From an uncultured Nocardioidaceae bacterium (lineage in GTDB: Bacteria; Actinomycetota; Actinomycetes; Propionibacteriales; Nocardioidaceae), in assembly GCA_902805845.1 (NCBI GenBank), contig CADCUI010000020.1:1-64000 (forward strand): a DNA stretch of 64,000 nucleotides, written 5' to 3'. A model generated the notes under the pieces. It was not told where the DNA came from. It did no database searches and saw nothing but the letters and a program-made list of their open reading frames with translations. The position numbers and the translations under genes were made by a program. Each line of letters opens with the position of its first letter. The stretch's first letter is position 1. Below, one piece after another: positions 1-10,122 of the stretch.

Positions 1-433
1 CCTGCAGCGCCTCGTCGCTCGCGGCCAGGATCCGCACGGCCAGCAGCCCGGCGTTGCGGGCGTTGCCGATCCCGACGGTCGCCACCGGGACGCCGGCCGG
101 CATCTGCACGATCGAGAGCAGGGAGTCCATCCCGTCGAGGTGCTGGAGGGGGACCGGCACCCCGATCACGGGCAGGGGGGTGACCGCGGCGAGCATGCCG
201 GGCAGGTGCGCCGCGCCGCCGGCTCCGGCGATGAGCACCCGCAGGCCCCGGCCGGCGGCCCCCTTGCCGTAGGCGAGCATCTCCTCGGGCATGCGGTGAG
301 CAGACACCACGTCGGCCTCGTAGGGCACCCCGAGCTCGTCGCACGCCTCGGCCGCGGCCCTCATCGTCGGCCAGTCCGAGTCCGAGCCCATCACGATCCC
401 GACGACGGGCGGCACCTCCAGCGGTCCGCTCAT
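1..433 (-). CDS. purE: 5-(carboxyamino)imidazole ribonucleotide mutase PurE, 3' end cut by window edge
   Basis: Minus-strand translation [52 protein letters not shown]... is a classic PurE N-terminus; ATGA overlap with purK. Confidence 0.95.
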   Translation of the reverse strand, partial: MSGPLEVPPVVGIVMGSDSDWPTMRAAAEACDELGVPYEADVVSAHRMPEEMLAYGKGAAGRGLRVLIAGAGGAAHLPGMLAAVTPLPVIGVPVPLQHLDGMDSLLSIVQMPAGVPVATVGIGNARNAGLLAVRILAASDEALQ

Positions 434-1638
434 GGGCTTCCTTCCTGTGCCGGGTCCTCGAGGTCGTCGGTCGGCTCGCCGCGGAACCATGCCGCGGCAT
501 GCCGCGCACGCGCGCGCACCTCGTCGAGGTCGTCGCCGTACGCCGTCACGTGCCCCACCTTGCGCCCCGACTTCACCTCCTTGCCGTAGAGGTGCACCTT
601 GAGGTCGGGATCGCGGGCGAAGACGTGGGGGTAGCCGGCGTACAGCTCGTCGGCGAGCGGCCCCTCCCCACCCAGGATGTTGACCATGACCGCCCACGGC
701 TGACGGGCCGCCGGAGAGCCGAGCGGCAGGTCCATCACCGCGCGCAGGTGGTTCTCGAACTGGCTGGTGACCGCCCCGTCGATGCTCCAGTGCCCGGTGT
801 TGTGGGGCCGCATGGCGAGCTCGTTGACGAGGATGCGCCCGTCGACGGTCTCGAACAGCTCCACGGCCAGCACCCCGGTGACCTCCAGCGACGCGGCGAG
901 CGTCATCGCGATCTGCTGCGCCTCCAGCGCCAGGGGCTCTGCCAGGTCGGGTGCAGGAGCGGTGACCTCCCAGCAGACACCGTTGCGCTGCTCGGACTCC
1001 ACGACGGGGTACGCGGCCACCTGCCCGGAGGGCGACCGAGCCACCAGCGCCGACAGCTCGCGACGGAACCCGACCTTCTCCTCGGCCAGCACGCGGCCGC
1101 CCTGCACGGTCGCCGCGGCGGCGAAGGCCACCTCGCCGGCACGCGCGTCGTCGATGACCCAGACACCCTTGCCGTCGTAGCCTCCCCGGCTCGTCTTGAG
1201 GACGACCGGGTAGCCGCCGACCGAGGAGGCGAAGCGGTCGACCTCCTCCGTCGTCGTGACCACGGCGTGCCGCGGCGAGGGGATCCCGAGCTCGTCGAGG
1301 CGCGCCCGCATCACCGCCTTGTCTTGAGCGTGCACCAGCGCGGTGGGTCCCGGGCGGCAGGCATGGCCCTCGCGGGCGAGCGTCTCCAGGTGCGGCGGCG
1401 GCACGTGCTCGTGGTCGAAGGTGACGACCGAGCATCCCTCCGCGACCGTGCGGAGCGTGGCCAGGTCGCGGTAGTCGCCGACGGTCGTGTCGGGCACCAC
1501 CTGGGCGGCTGACACGCGCTCACCCTCGGCCAGCAGCCTCAGGGGCAGGTCGAGGGCGATGGCTGCCTGCGCCATCATCCGGGCCAGCTGGCCGCCGCCG
1601 ATGACCGCGAGGACCGGAGGTCCGCTCGTGCCGCTCAC
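430..1638 (-). CDS. purK: 5-(carboxyamino)imidazole ribonucleotide synthase PurK
   Basis: ATP-grasp protein ([11 protein letters not shown]..., [47 protein letters not shown]), next to purE. Confidence 0.95.
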   Translation of the reverse strand: MSGTSGPPVLAVIGGGQLARMMAQAAIALDLPLRLLAEGERVSAAQVVPDTTVGDYRDLATLRTVAEGCSVVTFDHEHVPPPHLETLAREGHACRPGPTALVHAQDKAVMRARLDELGIPSPRHAVVTTTEEVDRFASSVGGYPVVLKTSRGGYDGKGVWVIDDARAGEVAFAAAATVQGGRVLAEEKVGFRRELSALVARSPSGQVAAYPVVESEQRNGVCWEVTAPAPDLAEPLALEAQQIAMTLAASLEVTGVLAVELFETVDGRILVNELAMRPHNTGHWSIDGAVTSQFENHLRAVMDLPLGSPAARQPWAVMVNILGGEGPLADELYAGYPHVFARDPDLKVHLYGKEVKSGRKVGHVTAYGDDLDEVRARARHAAAWFRGEPTDDLEDPAQEGSP

Positions 1639-1701
1639 GGCCCCGAGCCTAGTGCGGTGCCGCCGGTGGGATCGCCGGCAGTGCAGGGCCGGCGGAAGGG
1701 C

Positions 1702-2040
1702 TCAGCTGGCCTGCGACGTGCGGCTGCCGCTCCAGGCGGGCGGCTCGAGCTCGAAGCGGAGGCCGCGGCCGCGCACGGTCGTGATCAGCATCGGCCGGCG
1801 GGGGTCGTCGCCGAGCTTGCGGCGCAGCCACCCCAGGTGCACGTCGATGGTCTTGGCCGAGGTCCAGAACGTGGTGTCCCAGACCTCGAGCATGAGCTCC
1901 TCGCGGCTGACGATCTGCCCAGCCCGACGGATCAGGGCGTGCAGCAGCTCGAACTCCTTCTTCGACAGACGGATCTCGACACCGTCGCGCCATGCGCGCC
2001 GGGTGTCGGGCTCGACCTGCACTCCCTGAACGGTAAACAT
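1702..2040 (-). CDS. Stand-alone OmpR/PhoB-type winged-helix DNA-binding protein (no receiver domain)
   Basis: Translation ...RLSKKEFELLHALIRRAGQIVSREELMLEVWDTTFWTSAKTIDVHLGWLRRKLGDDPRRPMLITTVRGRGLRFE. Confidence 0.85.
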   Translation of the reverse strand: MFTVQGVQVEPDTRRAWRDGVEIRLSKKEFELLHALIRRAGQIVSREELMLEVWDTTFWTSAKTIDVHLGWLRRKLGDDPRRPMLITTVRGRGLRFELEPPAWSGSRTSQAS

Positions 2041-2166
2041 AAAGTAAGTTTCAGGGCAATTCGGACATTGCCGAGGCCGAAGGCTTGCTATTGACCCGAT
2101 CGGACTACGTCCGTGTGGCTGCCGGACTACTCACCCTCGTCTGTACGGCGCGGCAGCCACGCCGGC

Positions 2167-3099
2167 CTAGAGCCGCCGGACGGCCACCGGCTCGACCAGA
2201 CCGAAGCCGCGCACCGGCCGGGCCGTCAGCTTGCGGGTCTCGAACACCCCCGCCGGAAGGGCGGCGGCCGTCGCGTCGTCGATGAGCACCCGGTTGCGGC
2301 GGGCCAGGGCGGTCAGCCGGGCGGCCAGGTTCACCGGCGGACCGAAGACGTCACCGAGCCGGGTCACGACGGCTCCCGTGGCGACGCCGATGCTGACGTC
2401 GGGCAGCCGGCTGTCGGAGCCGATGACGTCGATGAGGGAGCAGGCGATGTCCATGCCGCGCGGGGGGTCGGCGGCGACGAAGAGCACCGAGTCCCCCAGC
2501 GTCTTGATCAGCCTGCCCTCGTAGCCGGCCACGACGTCGCCGCAGCGTGCCTCGAAGATCTCCACGAGCTCACCGACCCGGTTGGTGTCCAGCTCGTTGG
2601 ACAACGCCGAGAAGTTCACGAGGTCGGCGAACCCCACGGTGATCCGGCTCGTCTGCCCGAGCTCGTCGGCGCCGGGGTCGGCGTCGAGCCTGGAGATCGC
2701 GGCGTCGAGGTGCCGTCTCCAGGAGTGGACGAGGACCTGCTGCAGCGCGTCGGAGACCTGCTCGGCGATGCGCTGGGTGCCATCGAGCCGGGGGGTCTCC
2801 GCGGAGGCCTGCGGCGACTCCTGGAGCTGCTCGGCGCGTGAGGCGAGGGCAGCCACCTGCCAGTCCGACATCCGGGCGACGTTCTGGCCCACCGCCCTCA
2901 CCAGCCGCACGGCGGTCGCGAGGTCGACGTCGCTCTCGCGCACCGCCTCGGTCAGCGTGACCAGGACGTCGCGGTCGTCCGGCGTGTAGCGCCGCTCGTC
3001 ACCCGCGTCAGGGAAGCCGAGCGCGCGGAAGAAGCGCCGGGTCGTCTGCTCGCTCAGGCCGGACGCCTCGGCGAGGTCCGCTGCGGTGAATCGGGGCAC
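2167..3099 (-). CDS. Class III adenylate/guanylate cyclase with N-terminal regulatory helical domain
   Basis: FADLVNFSALS, IKTLGDSVLFVA and GDVFGPPVNLAARL cyclase motifs; start taken at GTG 3099 (VPRFTAADLAEASG), ORF open further upstream. Confidence 0.85.
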   Translation of the reverse strand: MPRFTAADLAEASGLSEQTTRRFFRALGFPDAGDERRYTPDDRDVLVTLTEAVRESDVDLATAVRLVRAVGQNVARMSDWQVAALASRAEQLQESPQASAETPRLDGTQRIAEQVSDALQQVLVHSWRRHLDAAISRLDADPGADELGQTSRITVGFADLVNFSALSNELDTNRVGELVEIFEARCGDVVAGYEGRLIKTLGDSVLFVAADPPRGMDIACSLIDVIGSDSRLPDVSIGVATGAVVTRLGDVFGPPVNLAARLTALARRNRVLIDDATAAALPAGVFETRKLTARPVRGFGLVEPVAVRRL

Positions 3100-3109
3100 G
3101 CCGTCGACC

Positions 3110-3652
3110 TCAGGTCCCGTCGTCGCTGCGGCTGTCGAGCGGCCGGTCCCCTGGGGTGAGCTGGTGCAGCTGCTCGGCGACGATCCGCTGCACCTCCTCG
3201 ACGTGGGGGATGTCGAGGAGCGGCACGGCACCGTTCTCGCTCGCGTCGGACACCACCAGGGTCCCGCAGCCGAACACCCGGTCGACCACGCCCATCTCGA
3301 AGTCGACGCCATTGATCCGGTTCAGCGGGATCGTCCGCCCCTCCTTGGCCACCACCCCGGAACGCTGGATGAAGCGGCGGTCGGTGAAGGTGTACGTCGT
3401 CGTGTACCACCGCAGGAACGGCCGCACCACGAGCAGCACCAGCAGGAGGGCGGCGGCCACCCCCACCGCGACCTGGAGGCCGGTGCGCAGTCCGCCCTCG
3501 CCGACCTCTCGGCTGACCAGCGTGATCAGCAGGGTCGCCACGAACACCGTCACGAGCAGCCTCAGCAGCGCGCCCAGGAGCACCTTGACGTGGGTCCGGG
3601 TGTGCAGCACCACGTGCTCCCCGTCGTTGAGCAGCTTGTCGGGAAAAGCCAC
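3110..3652 (-). CDS. PH domain-containing membrane protein
   Basis: Two TM segments then YTTTYTFTDRRFIQRSGVVAKEGRTIPLNRINGVDFEMGVVDRVFGCGTLVV, typical bacterial PH (bPH2). Confidence 0.8.
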   Translation of the reverse strand: MAFPDKLLNDGEHVVLHTRTHVKVLLGALLRLLVTVFVATLLITLVSREVGEGGLRTGLQVAVGVAAALLLVLLVVRPFLRWYTTTYTFTDRRFIQRSGVVAKEGRTIPLNRINGVDFEMGVVDRVFGCGTLVVSDASENGAVPLLDIPHVEEVQRIVAEQLHQLTPGDRPLDSRSDDGT

Positions 3653-3670
3653 GCTGCATCATGGCACGCG

Positions 3671-4537
3671 TCAGCCGGCCGCATCCGGCCTCCCGGGGCG
3701 CACGTGGACGACATCCCCCGCGCTCACGGTGACTCTTCCGTCGGCCGTCTCGACCTCCAGCCCGCCGCCGGCGTCCACCGTGGCCGCACGGCCCTCGAGC
3801 AGCGTCCCCGACGGCAGCTGCACCCGCACCTCCTCGCCCAGCGTCCGGCACACCCCCCGGTAGGCCGTCGCCAGCTCTGCCTCACCGGCCTCGCCTCCCG
3901 AGGTCCATGCCCGGTAGCGGTCCGCCAGCGACCGCAGCACCGCTTCCAGCAGCTCCGTCCGGTCCGGCTCCGGCTGCTGGGGCGCCTGCAGCGCCAGTGA
4001 GGTCGCGGTGCCCAGCGGCAGCTCCGCCCGCGTCGTGGAGACGTTCAGTCCGATGCCGAGCACGACGGCGGCGCCGGAGGGCGTCCCCGTGCCCGTGCCA
4101 CCACCAGTGCCCGTGCCCGGGTCCACCCGCTCCGCGAGGATGCCCGCCAGCTTGCGACCTCCGCACATCACGTCGTTGGGCCACTTCAGGTCGCACGGCG
4201 GTGCGCCGTACGCCGCCAGCCCCTCCACGAGCGCCACACCGGCGAGGAGGGGCAGCCAGGGCCAGCGCCGTTCTGCCACATCCGGCCGCAGCAGCACCGA
4301 GAAGGTCAACGCCGCCCGGGCCGGGGTCTCCCAGCGGCGGTCCAGGCGCCCACGTCCGGCGGTCTGGTGCTCGGCGACCAGCACCAGCCCCTCCGGCTCG
4401 CCGGCCCGGGCCCTTCCGGCCAGTTCCGCGTTCGTCGACGGTGCGGCCTCGAGGATCTCGACCCTCAACCACGGGACGCCGAGGCGGGCCAGCCGTGCTG
4501 CGTCGAGAGGTGGGCGGCTGGCCGCGGAGGAGCTCAC
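3671..4537 (-). CDS. birA: Biotin--[acetyl-CoA-carboxylase] ligase
   Basis: [56 protein letters not shown] motifs; GTG start at 4537. Confidence 0.92.
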   Translation of the reverse strand: MSSSAASRPPLDAARLARLGVPWLRVEILEAAPSTNAELAGRARAGEPEGLVLVAEHQTAGRGRLDRRWETPARAALTFSVLLRPDVAERRWPWLPLLAGVALVEGLAAYGAPPCDLKWPNDVMCGGRKLAGILAERVDPGTGTGGGTGTGTPSGAAVVLGIGLNVSTTRAELPLGTATSLALQAPQQPEPDRTELLEAVLRSLADRYRAWTSGGEAGEAELATAYRGVCRTLGEEVRVQLPSGTLLEGRAATVDAGGGLEVETADGRVTVSAGDVVHVRPGRPDAAG

Positions 4538-4556
4538 GAGCACTAGATTGACCGAT

Positions 4557-6194
4557 GTGAGCGAAGCAGCCGAACTCGAGCAAGGGCAGGGCGAGGGGCA
4601 GGGCGAGGCGCAGACCGGGGCCGAGCAGGTCGACGTGCACACCACCGCCGGCAAGGCGGCCGACCTCGACCGGCGACTCCACGAAGCCGTGCACGCCGCG
4701 TCCGAGCGCGCGGTCGAGAAGCAACACGCCAAGGGCAAGATGACCGCCCGGGAGCGGATCGAGAAGCTGTTCGACGAGGGCTCGTTCGTCGAGCTCGACG
4801 AGCTGGCGCGACACCGGTCGACGAACTTCGGCCTCGGCAAGCGCCGCCCCTACGGCGACGGCGTGGTCACCGGCTACGGCACCATCGACGGCCGCCAGGT
4901 CTGTGTCTTCTCGCAGGACTTCACGATCTTCGGCGGCTCCCTGGGCGAGGTGTACGGCGAGAAGATCTGCAAGGTGATGGACCTCGCCATCCGCACCGGC
5001 TGCCCCATCATCGGCATCAACGAGGGCGCCGGGGCACGGATCCAGGAGGGCGTGGTGTCCCTCGGTCTGTACGGCGAGATCTTCCGCCGCAACGTGCACG
5101 CCTCGGGCGTCATCCCGCAGATCAGCCTGATCATGGGCTCCTGCGCGGGCGGTCACGTCTACTCCCCGGCGGTCACCGACTTCACGGTCATGGTCGACGG
5201 CACCTCGAACATGTTCATCACCGGGCCCGACGTCATCAAGACCGTCACCGGCGAGGACGTGACGATGGAAGAGCTGGGCGGAGCCCGCACCCACAACACC
5301 CGGTCCGGGAACGCCCACTACATGGGTTCCGACGAGGACGACGCGCTGGAGTTCGTCAAGGCGCTGGTCGGGTTCCTGCCGCAGAACAACCTCGACGAGC
5401 CGCCGGCGTACGCAGAGATCGCCGACCTCGAGCCGAGCGGGCTCGACCTGGAGCTGGACGCGATCATCCCCGACTCGCCGAACCAGCCCTACGACATGCA
5501 CACCGTGATCACGGCGGTGCTCGACGACGAGGACTTCCTGGAGATCCACCCGCTGTTCGCGCCGAACATCCTGGTCGGGTTCGGGCGGGTCGAGGGCCGG
5601 CCGGTGGGTGTCGTCGCCAACCAGCCGATGCAGTTCGCGGGCACGCTCGACATCGACGCCTCGGAGAAGGCCGCGCGGTTCGTGCGCACCTGCGACGCCT
5701 TCAACCTCCCGGTGCTGACGTTCGTCGACGTGCCCGGGTTCCTTCCCGGGACGGACCAGGAGTACAGCGGCATCATCCGGCGCGGCGCCAAGCTCATCTA
5801 CGCCTACGCCGAGGCCACCGTCCCGTTGGTCACGGTGATCACGCGGAAGGCGTACGGCGGGGCCTACGTCGTGATGGGGTCCAAGCACCTCGGGGCCGAC
5901 GTGAATGTGGCCTGGCCCACGGGGCAGGTGGCGGTCATGGGCGCCCAGGGCGCCGTGAACATCCTCTACCGCAACGAGCTCGCCGCCGCTGAGGACCCGG
6001 AGGCGCGACGGGCCGAGCTCGTCACCGACTACGACGACCAGCTCGCCAACCCCTACCTCGCGGCCGAACGCGGCTACGTCGATGCGGTGATCCATCCCCA
6101 CGAGACCCGTTCCGAGGTCGTCCGGTCCCTGCGCCTGCTGCGGACCAAGCGAGCCACGCTGCCGCCCAAGAAGCACGGCAACATCCCGCTGTGA
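4557..6194 (+). CDS. accD: Acyl-CoA (propionyl-CoA) carboxylase beta subunit
   Basis: [76 protein letters not shown]; in-frame GTG start 4557. Confidence 0.95.
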   Translation: MSEAAELEQGQGEGQGEAQTGAEQVDVHTTAGKAADLDRRLHEAVHAASERAVEKQHAKGKMTARERIEKLFDEGSFVELDELARHRSTNFGLGKRRPYGDGVVTGYGTIDGRQVCVFSQDFTIFGGSLGEVYGEKICKVMDLAIRTGCPIIGINEGAGARIQEGVVSLGLYGEIFRRNVHASGVIPQISLIMGSCAGGHVYSPAVTDFTVMVDGTSNMFITGPDVIKTVTGEDVTMEELGGARTHNTRSGNAHYMGSDEDDALEFVKALVGFLPQNNLDEPPAYAEIADLEPSGLDLELDAIIPDSPNQPYDMHTVITAVLDDEDFLEIHPLFAPNILVGFGRVEGRPVGVVANQPMQFAGTLDIDASEKAARFVRTCDAFNLPVLTFVDVPGFLPGTDQEYSGIIRRGAKLIYAYAEATVPLVTVITRKAYGGAYVVMGSKHLGADVNVAWPTGQVAVMGAQGAVNILYRNELAAAEDPEARRAELVTDYDDQLANPYLAAERGYVDAVIHPHETRSEVVRSLRLLRTKRATLPPKKHGNIPL

Positions 6195-6436
6195 CTCCTC
6201 AGCCTGACGGGCCGGTCCAGCCCGGGACGACTCCGCTGCTGCTCGTCAAGGGCGACGCGACGGAGGAGGAGGTCGCCGCGCTCGTCGCGGTGCTGCAGGG
6301 GCTGGCCTCCGCAGCCTCGGCGCAGGCCACCTCGGAGCCGGAGCCGGCGTCGAGCTGGGCCGCACCCGCTCGCACGCTGCGCGCCACGCCGCCCGCCGGC
6401 CCAGGGGGCTGGCGGGCCAGCGCCCTGCCTCGCTGA
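6191..6436 (+). CDS. Acyl-CoA carboxylase epsilon subunit
   Basis: Small ORF overlapping the carboxylase beta stop; [21 protein letters not shown]... and C-terminal [10 protein letters not shown] are characteristic. Confidence 0.85.
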   Translation: MTPQPDGPVQPGTTPLLLVKGDATEEEVAALVAVLQGLASAASAQATSEPEPASSWAAPARTLRATPPAGPGGWRASALPR

Positions 6437-6460
6437 CGCACGCAGGCAGAGGAGGGTCGG

Positions 6461-7246
6461 ATGCTCGACTCGCTGGCCCCGGCGAGACGACGGCTGGTGC
6501 TGCTCGCTCTCGCGGCGGCCGCGGTGGCGGCGCTGGCAGGCGGGGTCGTGCTGCTGCGCACGACCGGCGAAGCCGTCGAACCGGTTCCCCAGGACCAGCC
6601 CGGGCCGGTGCTGCTCGTCAGCGGGTACGGCGGGTCCACCGCTGCGCTGGAACCGCTGCGCCGAGTCCTCGAGGACCAAGGACGTGTCGTCGTGGTGGTG
6701 CGACCGCTCGGTGAGGGCACCGGCGACCTCGGCGAGCAGGCCGCGGCGCTGGCCGACGTCGCGCAGCGGACCCTCGACGACCTCGACGCCCCGTCGGTCG
6801 ACGTGGTGGGCTACTCGGCCGGCGGCGTGGTGGCACGGCTGTGGGTGCGTGACCACGGTGGGGCGAGCCTGGCCCGCCGCGTGCTCACCGTGGGCTCACC
6901 CCACCACGGAACCGACGTGGCTGCGCTGGCGGTGAACGCCGGATGTCCGGCGGCCTGTGAGCAGCTGGTGCCCGACAGCCGCCTGCTGCGGCGCCTCAAC
7001 GCCGGGGACGAGACGCCACCCGGTCCGGTGTTCGCCTCCATCTGGACGACCGCGGACCGGACGGTGACCCCGCCGTCCAGCGCCGACCTCGACGGTGCCC
7101 TCGCCTTCACCGTGCAGTCGGTCTGCCCCGGCACGAGGACCTCGCACGGCGGGCTGCCGGCCGACGCGGTGGTGCTCGCTGCCCTCCGCACGATCCTCGG
7201 CGCCCCGCCACCCCGGCCGCCGGCCCCTGACGTGTGCGTGCCGTGA
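6461..7246 (+). CDS. Secreted or membrane-anchored esterase/lipase family alpha/beta hydrolase
   Basis: N-terminal TM/signal segment; VSGYGGSTAAL and nucleophile elbow GYSAGG; GSPHHGT. Confidence 0.8.
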   Translation: MLDSLAPARRRLVLLALAAAAVAALAGGVVLLRTTGEAVEPVPQDQPGPVLLVSGYGGSTAALEPLRRVLEDQGRVVVVVRPLGEGTGDLGEQAAALADVAQRTLDDLDAPSVDVVGYSAGGVVARLWVRDHGGASLARRVLTVGSPHHGTDVAALAVNAGCPAACEQLVPDSRLLRRLNAGDETPPGPVFASIWTTADRTVTPPSSADLDGALAFTVQSVCPGTRTSHGGLPADAVVLAALRTILGAPPPRPPAPDVCVP

Positions 7247-7250
7247 CCGG

Positions 7251-8072
7251 TCAGCTGGTGACGTCCTTGGTGCCGAAGTTGGCCCAGGCGGCGCCGAGGA
7301 ACACCGCCACGTAGACGCCCTGCAGCACCACCCCGCGGACGATGTCACGCCACAGGATCGGATCACGGAACAGGTCCACGAACGACAGCCAGTAGCGCGT
7401 GGGCAGGTACGGACGCAGCGCCTGGGCGGCGTCGAGGGTCAGCAGCAGGGTCGACGCCACCAGGAAGGCCAGCGCGCCCAGCGCGGCGCCGAGGGCGGAG
7501 TCGCTCGCCGTGGAGAGGAAGAGCGCGAGCGCCGCGACCCCCAGCATCGACAAGGCGACGTAGATCACCGCCATGACGGTGCGCTGGACCATCTCGGCCG
7601 AGGAGAGGCTGGTGCCGGAGAACCCCGTGACGCTCCCCGCCGTGGCGGCCGAGCCCTGGCCCAGGAGCAGCACGCCGACACCGTAGGCGACCACGGCGAC
7701 CACCACGACGGCGAGCAGCACGAACGCCAGGATGCTGACGAGCTTGGCGACCAGCAGCCTGGTCCGGCCGACCGGGCGGACCAGCACGTAGCGCAGCGTC
7801 CCCGCCGCCGCCTCGCCGGCCACCGCCTCACCGGCGTACAGGGCGACGGCGACCGGCATCAGCAGCGGCAGCACGATCGCCAGGGCCGCCAACGGGAAGA
7901 GCGTCCCGTCGGTGAGGACGGCCGAGAGGAAAGCGGGGCCCTCGCCCGGCGCCGGCGCGAGGTCGGTCACCGCGAGCAGGACCGCGACCAGCGTGGGCAG
8001 CGCGTTGAGCAGCGCGATCGTCACCCAGGTGCGGGGCCGGCGAAGCATCTTCACCAGCTCGGTCCGAATCAC
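7251..8072 (-). CDS. ABC transporter permease (ABC-2 type)
   Basis: Multiple hydrophobic segments; N-terminus MIRTELVKMLRRPRTWV; downstream of ATP-binding gene. Confidence 0.8.
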   Translation of the reverse strand: MIRTELVKMLRRPRTWVTIALLNALPTLVAVLLAVTDLAPAPGEGPAFLSAVLTDGTLFPLAALAIVLPLLMPVAVALYAGEAVAGEAAAGTLRYVLVRPVGRTRLLVAKLVSILAFVLLAVVVVAVVAYGVGVLLLGQGSAATAGSVTGFSGTSLSSAEMVQRTVMAVIYVALSMLGVAALALFLSTASDSALGAALGALAFLVASTLLLTLDAAQALRPYLPTRYWLSFVDLFRDPILWRDIVRGVVLQGVYVAVFLGAAWANFGTKDVTS

Positions 8073-8977
8073 GAGGACTCCCCCGGCAGGCCCGACGTCG
8101 ACTCCAGCACCACGTCCTCGAGCCCCCGTCTCTCGGGAGCCAGCTCCCGCACCCGCACGCCGGCGTGCACCAGCTCGGCGTTCAGCGCGGCCGGGTCGGC
8201 CGCGCGCACCAGGAGCCGCTCGCCGTCACGCCGCTCGACGCGGCCGTCGAGGACCCCGACCGCCGCCGCCGGGTCCGGGGTGACGAGCACGGTGCGGCCG
8301 GTGGGTGCCTGCAGGTCGGCGAGCGCCGCCTGCACCACGAGCCGACCCCGGTCGAGCACTCCGACGCGGGTGCAGAGCTGTTCGACCTCGGCGAGCAGGT
8401 GGCTGCTGAGGAAGATCGTCACCCCCTCGGCGTTCAGGCGCAGCAGCAGCTCGCGCATCTCCCGGATGCCCTGCGGGTCCAGGCCGTTGGTGGGCTCGTC
8501 GAGCACCAGCAGCCTCGGGCGCTGCAACAAGGCAGAGGCCAGTCCGAGCCGCTGCCGCATGCCGAGGGAGTAGCCGCGCACCCGCCGGTCGGCGGCCGCC
8601 TGAAGGCCGACCACCTCCAGCGCCTGGTCGACCCGCCTCCGGCGGTCGCGGCGCCCGGCTGCGCCGCCCATCGCGTCGTAGAGCCGGAGGTTGGCGCGCC
8701 CGCTCAGGTGGGGGTACGCCGCGGGCCCCTCGACGAGCGTGCCCACGCTGGGCAGGACCCGCCGGGCCCGGCGCGGCATCGGCTGGCCGAGCAGCTCCAC
8801 CTCTCCGGAGGTGGCCAGCACCAGGCCGAGGATCATCCGGACCGTGGTCGTCTTGCCGGAGCCGTTGGCGCCGAGGAAGCCGTAGACGTCGCCCTCGCGG
8901 ACGTCGAGGTCGAGCCCGTCGACGGCGAGGACGGGACCGAACCTCTTCGTGAGCCCGCTGGTCCGGATCACGGGCAC
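8069..8977 (-). CDS. ABC transporter ATP-binding protein
   Basis: GANGSGKTT, YSLGMRQRLGLASALLQRPRLLVLDEPTNGLDP. Confidence 0.93.
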   Translation of the reverse strand: MPVIRTSGLTKRFGPVLAVDGLDLDVREGDVYGFLGANGSGKTTTVRMILGLVLATSGEVELLGQPMPRRARRVLPSVGTLVEGPAAYPHLSGRANLRLYDAMGGAAGRRDRRRRVDQALEVVGLQAAADRRVRGYSLGMRQRLGLASALLQRPRLLVLDEPTNGLDPQGIREMRELLLRLNAEGVTIFLSSHLLAEVEQLCTRVGVLDRGRLVVQAALADLQAPTGRTVLVTPDPAAAVGVLDGRVERRDGERLLVRAADPAALNAELVHAGVRVRELAPERRGLEDVVLESTSGLPGESS

Positions 8978-10062
8978 CGTTCCTCACGGCCGCCGGTGAG
9001 CTCGGCGGCCGCCGTGCGGACCGCCGCATCGGTCACGGTGCCGGCGAGCAGCCAGTCGTCGCCGTAGGACTGCGGAGTGACCAGCAGGTGCAACGGGCCG
9101 GTGCCGACCAGGATCCCTTCCGCCGCGCACGTCGAGCCCGCCCGGCGAGCCAGCTCGTCGTGGAGCCGCTCGGCGTCGCTGTGGCGCAGCGGGAGGGCCA
9201 TGAGTAGCGTCGGCCCCCTGCCGTACACGCCGACCGAGCGCACCCCCGCCACGCGGGAGGGCAGGCCGGCGAGCGTGGAGGGGACCGTGCGGTCGGCGTA
9301 GCGGTCGGCGGCCGCGGCGAGGTCCACCGTGTCGTCGTAGTGGACCGAGGCGTCCTCGGGCGGGGTGAACGTCAGCGCGGCTTGGTCAGGCGGGCCGAAC
9401 TCCACCTCACGCATCGAGGTGCTGAGGGCGGGCGGGCCGCCGGCGGGGCCGAAGAGGTCGACCCGCAGCGGCACCCCGGTCCTCGCGTCTGCCCAGACAT
9501 CCACGTGGTCGACCCCTGCCTGTGGATCGGCGGGCGCCAGCCGCAGGCCGAGCGCGGCGCGACCGGCCACGTGCCGGTCCTCGATCCGGGTGAGCTCCTC
9601 GGGCCGGGCACCCGCGAGCACCCGGTCGGCCAGCACGTGCGGCAGCACGTCGACGGCGATCGGCAGCCGGATCGGGACGTCGGGGCTCACCGTGACGCGT
9701 TTCGACTCGTAGACCCACCGCACCGTCTCCCCGTCGCGGTGCCAGTGGTCGGTCTCCCCGGTGGGCCGCAGGATCGCGGTGCGCCACTCCTCCGGCCCCG
9801 CCCACCACACCCGGATCGAGGCCGACTCACCGATGAGCTTCACCACCGAGGACAGCGCCTCCTCGGACGGCAGCGACACCGATCCTTCGGACTCGGCGTA
9901 CCCGCTGAAGGGCACCGAGCGTGAGGCACGCACGCGCTCGAGCACCGCGGCGGCACCGATCCGATCGTCGACGGCCGGTGTGCGGGCGCTGAGGAGAACC
10001 GGCACGGTGACCAGCAGCAGCACACCCACCCCGAACCACGCCCACCGGGCGGCCTGCGACAC
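8968..10062 (-). CDS. Hypothetical membrane-anchored protein (outer-membrane lipoprotein carrier/sigma-E regulator-like fold suspected)
   Basis: N-terminal TM (WAWFGVGVLLLVTVPVLL) then extracytoplasmic domain; GTG start 10062; overlaps the ATPase start. Confidence 0.55.
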   Translation of the reverse strand: MSQAARWAWFGVGVLLLVTVPVLLSARTPAVDDRIGAAAVLERVRASRSVPFSGYAESEGSVSLPSEEALSSVVKLIGESASIRVWWAGPEEWRTAILRPTGETDHWHRDGETVRWVYESKRVTVSPDVPIRLPIAVDVLPHVLADRVLAGARPEELTRIEDRHVAGRAALGLRLAPADPQAGVDHVDVWADARTGVPLRVDLFGPAGGPPALSTSMREVEFGPPDQAALTFTPPEDASVHYDDTVDLAAAADRYADRTVPSTLAGLPSRVAGVRSVGVYGRGPTLLMALPLRHSDAERLHDELARRAGSTCAAEGILVGTGPLHLLVTPQSYGDDWLLAGTVTDAAVRTAAAELTGGREERCP

Positions 10063-10122
10063 CCGTTCACCGTAGCCAAGGACCCGTGATCCTCCGCCCT
10101 GCGGCGGCTCTAGGGTGTCCCG

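Noticed and set aside
3882-6176. 764-aa minus-strand ORF antisense to the carboxylase beta gene
   Set aside because: High-GC antisense artefact; composition is Arg/Gly/Val/His-rich with no family motifs, while the plus strand encodes a highly conserved carboxylase
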